Shown here one piece after another: positions 42,761 to 53,762 of a DNA stretch of 64,000 bases. Both the position numbers and the translations under genes were made by a program. The stretch lies in the NCBI GenBank assembly GCA_034440615.1, contig JAOTOM010004789.1, positions 124,001-188,000 of the forward strand, read 5' to 3'. Source of the stretch: Ashinkailepas kermadecensis. Its lineage: Eukaryota; Arthropoda; Thecostraca; Neolepadidae. The notes under the pieces are model-generated. The model was not told the origin of the DNA. It did not search any database and saw nothing but the letters and a program-made list of their open reading frames with translations. Position 1 is the stretch's first letter. Each line of letters starts with the position of its first letter.

Positions 42761-43092
42761 GGTGTACCTAGCAGTGGATTCAGCACCTTCCTTCGGGATG
42801 TGATACTATATGATCAACATGGTCGATGCGCCCTAAAGCCCAAATAACTAACTGATGAGATTGACTATGGTAGCACAATGGGTATGATTGGAGGAGTTTG
42901 TAATTGTTGAGTGTGTTATGCAATAGCAAGTGAATGGTGCTAGATAGGCCAGGATATATAACTCCCTAGGTACTTGAGATAAGGGATTGATTGGGGTGAG
43001 CGTATGTACATTTATAGTACCTTTTCTAGATAGGCTTAAACCAGATGGGCCCCTGTGGCTCGTATTAAGCCTCAACACTTTATGACTTTATG
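42761..43092. mobile_element. Second LINE 3' end and a tail-module copy
   Basis: A tail-module fragment (gatcaacatggtcgatgcgc, cctaaagcccaaataactaact) lies at about 42811-42854. At 43031-43092, ggcttaaaccagatgggccc, tcgtattaagcctcaacact and ttatgactttatg repeats the LINE 3' end seen at 42700-42760. The 8-bp actttatg tail repeat fits CR1-type termini. Confidence 0.7.
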
Positions 43093-43210
43093 GTTGGAGT
43101 GTTGCCGACCCGCTGGTTTGTGACCGGGTTGGTTGGAGTGTTGCCGACCCGCTGGTTTGTGACCGGGTTGGTTGGAGTGTTGCCGACCCGCCAGCTTGTC
43201 ACCGGTTGGT
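43093..43210. repeat. 39-bp minisatellite, 3 copies
   Basis: Unit gttggttggagtgttgccga, cccgctggtttgtgaccgg. Confidence 0.95.
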
Positions 43211-44011
43211 TAGATTGTGACGGGCAAACTGGTTCGCGACTAGATGGCTGGAAATTGAATTGGGTTCAGACGATGGGGCACGGAAATAGGGAATGCTTAT
43301 ACCATTCGATACAGACCAAAGCGGAAACTGCCATGGGAAAAGAGTGACAAAGAAGTGACGCTGTGTTGAGCAGTAAGCGTGATGCGCACTGCCCAAAAGG
43401 CCACATATAACACCGCCAGACCCCATAGTCGTTACCCTGCACACCATAGAGAAGTATGTAGCTCACCTTTCGTGTGGATAAATGACAGCTGTTATCTGCC
43501 TGATACATTTGCTTGGATATGCAGATATAATACAAAGCAATGCATTGAGAATACATTGTCATTTGAAGCATTCACTTAACAATATCAATACAATTGACTG
43601 TGTGCCAGTGTTGAGTCCCGAGTGTAGTTCATCCGGTTCTGGTCTGTTAATATTTGTTTTATATCCTCTGATCATGCCGTGTGATCTGCCACACGCACAT
43701 ACATATACATTATATATATATATGTGTATGTATGTGTGTATGTGTGTGTGTATATACATATGCGTTACATGTACACATATTCATATACATATACATTCGC
43801 ACATATATACACACACACACATATACATACACCTATGGTTTTCCGTGGATAGTGTAAAAAACTTGCGCGGCAGTGTGCCTACATTTTGCATACCGTTTTC
43901 CACATCAATTTGACATCTGTGAAGATTTTGAGGTCAGGTCATCCACAGTCACCGAGTTAGTCGAGGTCAAGTGTCGTCGCCTCTAAAAATCTTCAGCCAG
44001 TCATCACGCTT
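43211..44011. other. Intronic; TA/TG/CA microsatellite
   Basis: At about 43695-43835 there is a mixed (TA)n, (TG)n and (CA)n tract. No gene. Confidence 0.7.
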
Positions 44012-44024
44012 TAACGAGTCAAGA

Positions 44025-44187
44025 GGGGACGAGTGGTCTAGGGGTAAGATGCTCGTCTCACAATCGAAAGGTTGTGGGTTCGAGTGTCACCTGTCGCTAC
44101 TCTTCGCCCGCGACCAATCGGCGTGAGAGATTGACGACGCTATATGACTCAACGGTCGACGTGTCGTAAAACCAATAACCAACCAAC
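44025..44187 (+). mobile_element. tRNA-Val-like SINE, full length (163 bp)
   Basis: ggggacgagtggtctagggg (A-box), ctcacaatcg, gggttcgagtgtcacc (B-box), body cgcccgcgaccaatcggcgt, tail hairpin acgacgc/gtgtcgt around atgactcaacggtcga, then aaaaccaataaccaac. Exact 13-bp target-site duplications taacgagtcaaga lie at 44012-44024 and 44188-44200. Confidence 0.96.
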
Positions 44188-44200
44188 TAACGAGTCAAGA

Positions 44201-45212
44201 TATTTGAATGAAGCTTTCAACATTTACTTATCTTTAGGGACGCAACAAAATGCACCAGAGGAACTTGAATTTTTTCTTTTTCAGGACTTATTTGCTTTGT
44301 ATGTTTGCCTATTCGGGCTAAAATATAATATTCTGGCTAAATTAGGCACTTTTAGTAAGCTACGTTTGCCTAAAACGACGTTTCTCGGTGCGCTCTACCC
44401 ATTATAAAATTAATAATTGAAAAATCGGGAACTCAAATTTGGCAAAATTCCGATCAAAAGTTGGGCGGGCAAACATTTTTGTACCATGGTCCATTTCGCT
44501 TCCCTGTTGTTATGATCCCCCCCAAAAAAAAAGTGTTGTGTCTTTAAATCTTCCCCAAAACGAATCCCCAGAGTTCTACATGACAGTCGTGACCTCAAAC
44601 CTTTCCTAGTGACGTCACTTTTCGAGGGGATAATGCATGGTGGTTTCTGGCCCTACCCGTCGAGCGCTTTCCGATGACATTTCTTTCGTTTTCATGCGAC
44701 GCTTAGTTTGGAGACCCCCCATCCCCCCCCCCCCCCACCCCCCCCCCCCCCCCCCCCCCCCCCCACCCCCCACCCCCACCACCCCCACCCCCACCCCCCA
44801 CACACACACACACACACACACCCGAGATGGGGTGTGAGGACCTGACCGGGAAGACGACATTAGATTCGTTCTATGGCAAACAAAGTGCTTTTTTACACCG
44901 ACCCTGGCACAATGGGAGAGAGATGGGTGAAATGGCTGCAGTGACAGTCATCTATCTTCTCTAATGAGACAACAGACGAAGTGTGCTTGAGAGCGTCGGA
45001 CCGCGCATTATTGGGAGCGATTTTGTTTCGTCAATGCCTCCACGGTATAAAATGTTGTCCCCGGCCCTGCACAGGCATGCTACCTCGGCCGTGCCAACTG
45101 GCGCACCTGTTCGCAAAACACACATACAGAGCGAATCGGTGGGCGAATGCGCACCGCAGCAGTGCACGGAGCACGGACGGGAGTGGTGACGAAACGGGTT
45201 CGTCTCTCGCAG
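44201..45212. other. Intron 3 end; poly-C/(CA)n tract
   Basis: At 44716-44821 there is a long C-run broken by single A, followed by (CA)n. The minus strand carries many G-runs and could form G-quadruplexes. The 3' splice site of exon 4 (cgtctctcgcag) closes the intron. No other gene. Confidence 0.7.
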
Positions 45213-45366
45213 GGTACGTACGCCACCGTGTACAAGGGCAGGTCTCGCCTGATCCCCAACCGGATCGTTGCGCTGAAGGAGATCCGCCTCGAGCACGAGG
45301 AGGGCGCGCCGTGCACCGCCATCCGGGAGATCTCGCTGCTGAGGAAGCTCAAACACGCCAATATTG
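45213..45366 (+). CDS. CDK16/17: PCTAIRE kinase, coding exon 4
   Basis: Acceptor tctctcgcag ends at 45212; donor gtgaga at 45367. It has 51 codons plus one base. The peptide [20 protein letters not shown], then [20 protein letters not shown] and [11 protein letters not shown] completes the glycine-rich loop (GEGTYATV across the exon joint), the ATP-binding lysine of VALK (about residue 188) and the helix-C signature PCTAIRE (about residues 199-205) that names the family. Helix C binds the cyclin, known for human CDK16 to be cyclin Y. All residues needed for nucleotide binding are present. Phase 0 at the start matches exon 3. Confidence 0.98.
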
Positions 45367-46315
45367 GTGAGAGCGTCGAGTGTTCGGCGTCGGGGGCGCG
45401 GTGCACACCGAGTGGCGGGCCGTCGGCCTGTTCTGTTGTGTTATACGTGTGTGTGTGCGTGTGTGCGTGCGTGTACCTGTGCTTGTGCGCGTGTGCTGTG
45501 CTCGGCAGGCACGCAGAAGTCGAACCGATTTGTGTAAGATATTGTCACCTGTTGATCACTGGCCAATCATCAGCAGTCAACTTAGGGGCCGTCCTGGACA
45601 CTCTGGAAGTTCTCTTAAATAACATGTTCAGTGCATGGGTTGCATATCGAGGTATGACTAGAACGATCTTTTCTCAAGCATTTGTATTTACTTGATAAAA
45701 AGGACCAATATATTTGTGTGCCCACGCAAACCGTATAACGTGAAGGCCGTAAATAATGACAAGAAATATAATTATATTGTATCAAGCATTTGCACATACT
45801 TCATCACAAAGTACCTATATATTCTTGGTGTTCATGAAAGCCGTATAACATGAAGACCATAAATAACGACAAAAAAGATCGCCAGTGTCAAAATGCCATC
45901 ACTGCCGCTGGTATTGCCCGCCTGTCACAGTTTTGGTCCTGCCACGTTTGTACCAGAAATTTGGATGCTGAAGAGAAGGTGAAAGTTTTCACACCTCGAT
46001 AGCAAGTGAGCGTTGTGTAGCCGCGTTATTGACTCGCCTCTGAACACAAATGGCTAACCAACCACCAAAATATGGACATACCGAGGAGCACAATGTGTCA
46101 CGTGCCAAAATACCGGTGGAGCCGGATCGTCGGAGATGAAAAACATCGAAAAAGCTTGAGTAAAAGTGGACAATTTTGAGGGGGAAATCGTTGAGAAGTA
46201 AAACATTTTGAAAGCGACTTCTTACAGTGTTACACTATACGGGGAAATGGACACGTGAAGTCAATTCCTGTGTACTGACCATTTTGCTCGTGCTATGCCG
46301 CCACGCACTTGGTGC
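45367..46315. other. No gene recognised (intron 4)
   Basis: GT-rich tract at 45440-45500. A phrase caaaccgtataacgtgaagg recurs at 45727 and 45838 (small duplication of about 110 bp). No coding support. Confidence 0.5.
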
Positions 46316-47158
46316 ATGCTATGGGACGTTAAGCGGGAGAATAACATGGGCCATCGGGCGGGAGTGGCGGTCACAATAACATGAGTCATCGGATGGTAGT
46401 GGCGGTCACAATAACATGAGTCATCGGGCGGGAGTGGCGGTCACAATAACATGAGCCATCGGGCGGGAGTGGCGGTCGCAATAACATGGGCCATCGGGCG
46501 GGAGTTGCGGTCACAATAACATGACCCATCGGGTGGTAGTGGCGGTCACAATAACATGAGCCATCGGGTGGTAGTGGCGGTCACAATAACATGGGCCATC
46601 GGGTGGTAGTGGCGCCCACAATAACATGGGCCATCGGGTGGTAATGGCGGTCACAATAACATGGGCCATCGGGTGGTAGTGGCGCCCACAATAACATGGG
46701 CCATCGGGTGGTAGTGGCGGTCACAATAACATGGGCCATCGGGCGAGAGTGGCGGTCACAATAACATGGGCCATCGGGTGGTAGTGGCGGTCACAATAAC
46801 ATGACCCATCGGGCGGTAGTGGCGGCCACAATAACATGAGCCATCGGGTGGTAGTGGCGGTCACAATAACATGAACCATCGGGTGGTAGTGGCGGTCACA
46901 ATAACATGGGTCATCGGGCGGGAGTGGCGGTCACAATAACATGAGTCATCGGGTGGTAGTGGCGGTCACAATAACATGGGCCATCGGGCGGGAGTGGCGG
47001 TCACAATAACATGAGCCATCGGGTGGTAGTGGCGGTCACAATAACATGGGCCATCGGGCGGTAGTGGCGGCCATAATAACATGAGTCATCGGGCGGTAGT
47101 GGCGGCCATAATAACATGAGTCATCGGGCGGTAGTGGCGGCCATAATAACATGGGCGG
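46316..47158. repeat. 35-bp minisatellite, about 24 copies (intron 4)
   Basis: Unit ataacatgggccatcgggcg, ggagtggcggtcaca, with gggtggtag and gcggcca variants. The unit carries both cgggcgggag and cgggtggtag types in mixed order. Confidence 0.97.
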
Positions 47159-47957
47159 GTGTGGCGGCGAAAAAAAACTTGGCTTGCAAGATCCATTTAT
47201 AACATTTTCGCATGCTGGCAACATCGTTTTGTTCGCGTCCCATCACCAGTTCTTTTTCTGTAGTTCTCGGTGTTATGAAAAGCCTGGCATGTGTAGCTGG
47301 TCGAATGCAATTGCATGCGATTTAGTATGGACTGTCCGAGCATATGTATGAGTATACATAATAGTATATATGCGACTTATTATTACCATTTAGTATTGGC
47401 ATTATTTAGTACTGTAATTATCGCCCGAATTGTTCGATTTTCGTATTGATACAACTGCGTGCTGCAAAGACGTGGGGATTGTCCCCTCCTTTTTTCGCTC
47501 GCAAAGCCGTGTTTGCTGAAGGCTGGTTAGGGCTTGAAGAGTGCAGGGAGATCGAACCTGAAGTGACAATTGCTCTGCACAGAACAGAGTATCATAACTG
47601 TTTTTTGTGTGTAACTCAGGGAATATCTTCGCGTAATAATGAGAATTGTAGAATATGTCGAAAAGTTGAGAAGTACTCTGAGTTGCATCTCGCGAGGAAA
47701 TAATCTCGCGAGGAAATGGACATATTTTAAGCTGATTATGGCTCAAAGCAGTGATAGCATATTTCGTCCCCTGAATGACAACGTGGCTTCTTAGCATAGT
47801 GAAGCCAAAAATAAACGTGCTGACAGCTCCAGTTAAAGGTACGAGTGTCGATAAACAGCGAGTAATGCTGTACTTCGTTTATTTTGTCTTATGGGTAAAA
47901 ACATTGTCCTGCTTCGCGCGGATCCGAAGACAAATATCATGACTCAATCAGTGTTGT
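47159..47957. other. No gene recognised (intron 4)
   Basis: Mostly AT-rich unique sequence. ttagtat repeats near 47320-47410. Confidence 0.5.
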
Positions 47958-47973
47958 CACTGAAAAAAATATG

Positions 47974-48018
47974 CAGTCGACGCGCCCTAAAGCACAAATC
48001 CACCACCACCACCACCAC
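47974..48018 (+). mobile_element. Micro-retroposon, (CCA)n-tail type
   Basis: cagtcgacgcgccctaaagc, acaaatccaccaccacc with (CCA)n. Flanked by cactgaaaaaaatatg (47958-47973) and cactgacaaatatg (48019-48032), a duplication with a length change in the A-run. Confidence 0.8.
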
Positions 48019-48197
48019 CACTGACAAATATGGCTACTCAATCCGAAGCAGTTTGCGAGGTCACTGTAACCTGCAGCTAATGTATGAATAAGAATGAATC
48101 ACAATACAGTGGTAATTCAACTCAGAATGGTATGAGCGATGTTCAAAAATCGTGACTCAATCGAAGTGCCAGTCAATTTCAACTGATTCACCCATGT

Positions 48198-49060
48198 CTG
48201 CTACACCCTGGACATTGGTGTACATCCTGACCACACCGTGATGAATCTCTGACCTGGTAGAGACTCTATGTACGTGTTCTACACCCTGGACATTGGTGTA
48301 CATCCTGACCACGCTGTGATGAATGTCTGACCTGGTAGAGACTCTATGTACGTGTTCTACACCCTGGACATTGGTGTACATCCTGACCACACCGTAATGA
48401 ATCTCTGACCCGGCAGTGACTCCATACACGTTTTCTACACCCTGGACATTGGTGTACATCCTGACCACACCGTAATGAATCTCTGACCCGGCAGTGACTC
48501 CATACACGTTTTCTACACCCTGGACATTGGTGTACATCCCGACCACACCGTGATGAATCTCTGACCTGGCAGTGACTCTATGTACGTGTTCTACACCCTG
48601 GACATTGGTGTACATCCTGACCACGCTGTGATGAATGTCTGACCTGGTAGAGACTCTATGTACGTGTTCTACACCCTGGACATTGGTGTACATCCTGACC
48701 ACACCGTAATGAATCTCTGACCCGGCAGTGACTCCATACACGTTTTCTACACCCTGGACATTGGTGTACATCCCGACCACACCGTAATGAATCTCTGACC
48801 CGGCAGTGACTCCATACACGTTTTCTACACCCTGGACATTGGTGTACATCCCGACCACACCGTAATGAATCTCTGACCCGGCAGTGACTCCATACACGTT
48901 TTCTACACCCTGGACATTGGTGTACATCCCGACCACACCGTAATGAATCTCTGACCCGGTAGTGAATCCGTGCACGTTTTCTACACCCTGGACATTGGTG
49001 TACATCCTGACCACGCCGTAATGAATGTCTGACCCGGCAGTGGCTCTTACGTCTACTCCT
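48198..49060. repeat. 78-bp minisatellite made from the exon-5 splice acceptor region
   Basis: Eleven units spaced 78 bp (ctacaccctggac at 48201, 48279, 48357 and so on). Each unit holds accgtgatgaatctctgacc, cggcagtgactccatacacg. The sequence running into exon 5 is accgtgattccactctgatg..., ccgacag then tgactctgcacgac. Units thus repeat the branch/acceptor region plus the first bases of exon 5. The array ends about 78 bp before exon 5. Minus-strand ORFs of 152-285 codons are artefacts. Confidence 0.95.
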
Positions 49061-49137
49061 TGATGACGCGTTAAGCAAGCACCTCGATGACGCCGGCCTA
49101 CACCGTGATTCCACTCTGATGAACCATTATCCGACAG

Positions 49138-49259
49138 TGACTCTGCACGACATCTGCAACACGAGCACTTCGATGACGCTCGTCTTTGAGTACCTGGAGA
49201 AGGACCTGAAGCAGTACATGGAGGACTGCACCAATGTCATGAGCATGAACAACGTCAAG
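49138..49259 (+). CDS. CDK16/17: PCTAIRE kinase, coding exon 5
   Basis: Acceptor ttatccgacag ends at 49137; donor gtgagc at 49260. Two bases complete the Val codon split with exon 4, and 40 codons follow in phase 0. The peptide is [20 protein letters not shown], then [20 protein letters not shown] and K. It contains strand 4, strand 5, the gatekeeper-hinge region ([10 protein letters not shown]) and helix D start, all matching CDK16/17/18, where the hinge is FEYLDKDLKQY. Residues about 218-258. Directly upstream lies a minisatellite of copies of this exon's acceptor. Confidence 0.97.
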
Positions 49260-52242
49260 GTGAGCGGCAGCCTACTGCGCTTGAACGTCGCATCGGCGGT
49301 CGTGCTGTCACCCTCGCAGAGTTGGGTGACACGCAACTTTCCGGATATTTCTCCTCTATTGGACTACCATTTTTATTTTGTGTCTGTGAGCACGGGCGTT
49401 GACTCCTTTTTCTGGGGGGGAGGCACAATACATGAAGGCAATGGATGCACCCGATTAGATTGTGGCATATTATATATGGTTCCATGTTTTGCGTTCAATT
49501 TAGTGTGGGGGGAGGGGGGGGTGACTTACCCCTTCAAAAGTATATAAAACGATATCTCTGTCTGTGGGTATTACTGGGCCAGTAAAGTTAACAAAATGCG
49601 GCGCGTTAATGCCGAGAGAGATCACCTACAGGCGTCAGGTACCGGTATTCGGAAGCTATTGTCTGCGTTTTGTGTCATTTGCGGGAGTTTCAACTGACGT
49701 GGCTTTTTAACGATGCGGGCCACTAGACGAGGCCACGAGTAGCATGTACACCGTGGTGCTTAGCTCACGGCTCTGTAAGATTTGATCGGGTTTTCGGAAT
49801 CAAGAAGAAGGAAAGGGTGGCTATAGTCAAATATTTCGCTTCTATTGATGTGGCAGCATGGTCGCTGGCATGCGATGCAATGCAACGGGACGTCACAGTA
49901 AGCGCAACTTTTTAGAGCAACCTTTTCCAACAATTTGGCTATTACCACCTTTTCCTTCCTCTTGATATAGGAGAAGCTAATCAACTCTTCTTATCTTACG
50001 TGATGAAAAATGCCTGCAATACACACGTGTTGTTCTATGAAAATGATTGGGGGGGGCAAAGTGCTACAGGATTGATGTAGGTATAAGATTTGGCTGTTTC
50101 ACACGCGCACCGAAGGAATGGGGAGGGTGAATCCGTCCACTTCTGTTTTTCTGCATTATCTCGTAAACGGGCGACGATATTGTATGCAATGTTGTGACTG
50201 TTAAAAATCGATAAGCGCATCCTCTGCAGCACAAAATCGACATCTGTTGGTAAATATAGGAATTGCGGGGTTGCCAAATCGACAGACAGGGCGGCGGCCG
50301 TCGAGGGTTCAAGGTCACAAAGGCTTCGTCGGTGCGGTGGAGCGGCAGTGTGGTGAGGCAGCCGATCACGACCTCATTTGACCTTAAAGGCGTAGGGTCA
50401 TGCAATTTGTACTGAAGCGAGTTCGCTACATCCACACTCTACCCCCAAATTGTGTGCTTATAGCTTCAGTAGTTTCCAAAATCTTGGGGGCACGGACCGA
50501 ATCAGCCCCCCCCCCCCTACCCCTCCTCCTCCCCTCCTGCGCGTGTTATGTGAGAGGCCCTCCAGCGCTCGTGTTAATCGATCCTGTCCTCAATTATGTT
50601 TGTATGCTAGATTTAGGCCACGTAACCTGCTGATAGGATATGTTTGCAATTGATGTGATGCTCAAGATCAGGATAAAAGTACGACCACACGTCTAGAAGA
50701 CCAGGTTACCACTTGAGGGGTACACAATTGTCGGACTGAATTGAAAGCCCGACAAAAGAACAGCGAATGCAGTTTTCGAAATGTTCCGTTCTATCCGTGT
50801 GCAAGAGTTCCGCAGCCACGTTTCCGCCGTTGCTCATGTATCAACGAGTTATAATCTACGAGCCCACCCACGCACATGCGTGGTGGCGTTAACTATTCAT
50901 CGATCATTAATATTGTTATTTGTGGGAAAGTCGCAGAAACCCGCCCAGGTAGGGAATCGTGGCTCCGGTCATGCCAACATGCATTACACAGACTGAGGCA
51001 GTGGAGCGGACTGCGTTCGGACATTCAATATAAAATGGGGAGTTCTTATATGCATCTTTTTAATCGATTTGAGGTCATATTAATGTGTTCTTTCTTGATG
51101 GTGAAGAATGACGATATTTAATCCTTGTTAAGTGCAGTTGCCAGTTAAATCTACCTAGCGCACCGTCTTCACGCCAGTTCATCGCATTCCAATATCACAA
51201 AAAAGAGGCCGAGTTCAAGATATCTTAAAAATCCAAGCAAGCAAGACCAAGTGGGTTTTAGCATTTGTATCACTGCGTTCGCTCGGAAAGGTCGCTCACT
51301 CTGTCGGAACAGTCGGTGTAAACTCGTAAGGTGAACGCTGCTTGGGAAACGTCTGTGTACGAATATGTGCAAAGTTTGGCTATATCTGGCAATCTAAATC
51401 AAATCAAATCAATATAAATAAGTACAATGTGTGATGGCTGTTGCAAAATTCCCTGATGAAGAAAATAATGCAACGCATCTGCCTTTAATAATCTGACGGC
51501 ACATAACACACAACTCAGAAGTATTTAGGAACGACACCATCATCTGCCGTCTGCCGCGGTGTCCCACCAACAGCCAGACTACAACACCAAGATGTACAAA
51601 TGCATATGTGTGACCATATCACCCCCTGAAGCCGATCATATTACACCCCTGTTGCCTCAACTCCGTTACCAGTACCAGTGCCCTACTAGTAAGGGTACGC
51701 ATGGGGTGGAATGAAGCAGCCGTCTTCAGCGATGTAAAAGGGATCTTGATCCATGTCTTGTACCGTTTCTAAGCTCAAGTAGCAGAACAAATGTTGTCGA
51801 TATTGAATTGGGCCCGTCGTCACTGACGCCAAACGAGAACCTTGCAGATGTACACTTGCTGCCTGCTGTACCACAGACGCACACTTGCTACGTGGACTAT
51901 CAATGATGAAGTCGTACTGAGGGTGTGGGACTGCACAACTATCTAGGAAAAGAAGCCGGTACACATGGGCAGGGGAAAACGCAATGCTGAGAACAAAACC
52001 TGGGCACATGCGAGCAAGCGTGGTTTCTGCGAACGCAAAGACCGGAATAACATCAGGTAAGCGCAGTCCAAGGCTTCAAATATGCACTACTCTGGCTGTC
52101 TGATTCGCTGAAGATTGGGCATCGGGTGACTGGTCATGCACCATGTTGTAGCCCCGGGAAAAAGACGAGGATGTGCCAAAAAATGGAGTTTTCAAAATCC
52201 AACATTTTGACGTCCGCGGCGCGGCGGCCGTCAGCGCCAAGG
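49260..52242. other. No gene supported (intron 5, first part)
   Basis: Unique-looking sequence with poly-G/C runs (49415, 49505, 50510). A minus-strand frame at 51686-52009 (107 codons, ends IAEDGCFIPPHAYPY) is protein-like but matches no family I know and has no splice support. Confidence 0.45.
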
Positions 52243-52250
52243 ACTCCGGC

Positions 52251-52917
52251 CAGAAGCGGATCCAGGGATTGTCATGGGTGCACTTGTCTGAAGGAGTGCC
52301 ATTTCTTTGGAGGGGCGCCACTACAGAAGTACTTGAAGGTAGGGCGGATACAGTGGTGGCACTGAAGGCATGTGCCGACATGGAAGTTGGCGTCCCTTCG
52401 GCCGGGACAATGCTCCACTCCGGGAAAGCTCGGGTGCATCCCCATCGAATTATTCAGCCCGGGGCGCTCCTTGGAAGGAAAAGTCCTTCATACGGTGTGT
52501 TTGAGTGAACCCTCGAATTTTTCAGCCAGATACGCACCTTGGTAGGTAAAGGTGCCCCTCCGGGAAGGCCCGAGTGCACCTCACTCGTCAATTTTTTTTT
52601 CAGCTAGAGGTGCCCCTCAAGAGACCAAGTTCCCCTTTATAGCAATTTCTGAACCCGCTCCGTCCTGGTGGGGTGTCTTTTCCTTCCGAGGGGGATGCCC
52701 TCGGTCGAAAAAAAAAATTGAGCGGGGTCCACTCGAGCACACTGAAAGGTGCTCAGTCTTTTGCTCTCGGAGGGGCGATTCTGACTTTAAAAAAAAGTAT
52801 AGGAGTTCCACTCGAGCCTTCCCGGATGAGTGTTTTTTTCCGGCCGGAGGAGTGGCCACCTTCCATAGGGGGAGGCACATGCCCCAGTTACCTCCCCCCC
52901 CCCCTGTATCTGCCCTG
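52251..52917. mobile_element. hAT-like element related to the 26922 MITE (667 bp)
   Basis: Left end cagaagcggatccagg and right end tgtatctgccctg are diverged versions of the 26922/27365 termini. Flanking 8-mers actccggc (52243-52250) and actcctgt (52918-52925) agree at 6 of 8. The interior contains repeated ggggcgcc, tccactcgagc and tccggccggagg phrases shared with the shorter copies. Confidence 0.65.
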
Positions 52918-53029
52918 ACTCCTGTATCTGCAAGCCAGCAGCTGACTGCGTTCAGGCTATCACAGTTTTCTCCTTTCTCCTGAGAAGACAGACCTCTAGC
53001 CGACGCAGGCGAACTGTGCGTTTCGAGTG

Positions 53030-53480
53030 GTTGGAATCCAAGAAGACAGCGTCAAGTTCGACCTGCTGGTGGCAAGCCTTTCTGTGTGGATCACCACGCA
53101 GGTGCGGATATCACGGCCAAGACGCCCAGTTTCGTGACCCATATTGACGCCCTGAGGCGTAGGTTGGCGCAATCGCGAGCAGCCCTCCTGGAAGCCCTGT
53201 TGCCCCGCCAGCGGCTCGGAGACCAGAAGCCGTTCCAGCTGCTCCTGCGGATGCACTCAGAACTGGATACAGCAGGAGATGCCCCACGTACGTGAGCTGT
53301 TGAAGACTATTTCGCCAACGGCTGCCGCAAGCTTGGACAGCATTATCGCTGCCGTCAGAGGAAGCGCCTCTGTACCAACTGGCTACCGCAGCTGAAAGAT
53401 TCTTGGAAACTTTGGCTTCAGGCCTGGTGTCAGCAATGACGGCAGGATACTCGCAGCGCAGACGGTGCCAGTCGGCGCAG
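53030..53480 (+). pseudogene. Ty3/gypsy-type retrotransposon gag remnant
   Basis: Across frameshifts the plus strand shows K-F-D-L-L-V-A-S-L (53055), then ALRRRLAQSRAALLEALL, RLGDQKPFQLLLRM (53150-53260) and, in another frame, PLYQLATAAERFLETLASG (53360-53440). The L-G-D-x-K-P-x-x-L-L-x-x-M phrase is typical of capsid regions of arthropod gypsy-type gag proteins. Frames are broken by stops and the pol region is not seen here, so this is an inactive fragment. Confidence 0.6.
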
Positions 53481-53584
53481 TGTCTCCGGACACCAGTACG
53501 CTGGCCACACTACATGGTATAGTCGCCTGGAAACCGTCCTGAGTGGCAGGTCAGCAGAGTGAACGGGCGGACGTCACTAGTTCC

Positions 53585-53762
53585 AGGGCCATCGGCGGGG
53601 CCATCGACGGGACCATCGATGGGGCCATCGGCGGGACCACGCTGGAGCCATCGGCGGGACCACGCTGGGGCCATCGGCGGGACCACCGCTGGGGCCATCG
53701 GCGGGGCCATCGGCGGGACCACGCTGGGGCCATCGGCGGGACCACGCTGGGGCCATCGGCGC
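53585..53762. repeat. About 23-bp GC-rich minisatellite, 8-9 copies
   Basis: Unit ggggccatcggcgggaccac plus gct, with shorter units (ggggccatcgacgggaccat) at the start. Confidence 0.93.

Noticed and set aside
42700..42855. Hairpin tail at 42811 as the CR1-like LINE's own 3' end, making it the SINE partner
   Set aside because: The LINE 3' terminus (actttatg repeats) occurs at 42755 and again at 43092 without the hairpin. The hairpin copy looks like a separate insertion.
44025..44110. Functional tRNA gene (Val-like)
   Set aside because: A/B boxes are present but no complete acceptor or anticodon stem, and the sequence continues into a SINE body and tail flanked by target-site duplications.
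48157..49014. 285-codon minus-strand ORF of 26-residue repeats
   Set aside because: Artefact of the 78-bp minisatellite; no start context and no non-repeat sequence.
51686..52009. 107-codon minus-strand ORF ending PPHAYPY
   Set aside because: Protein-like composition but no family recognised, no repeat or splice evidence. Left as unassigned.
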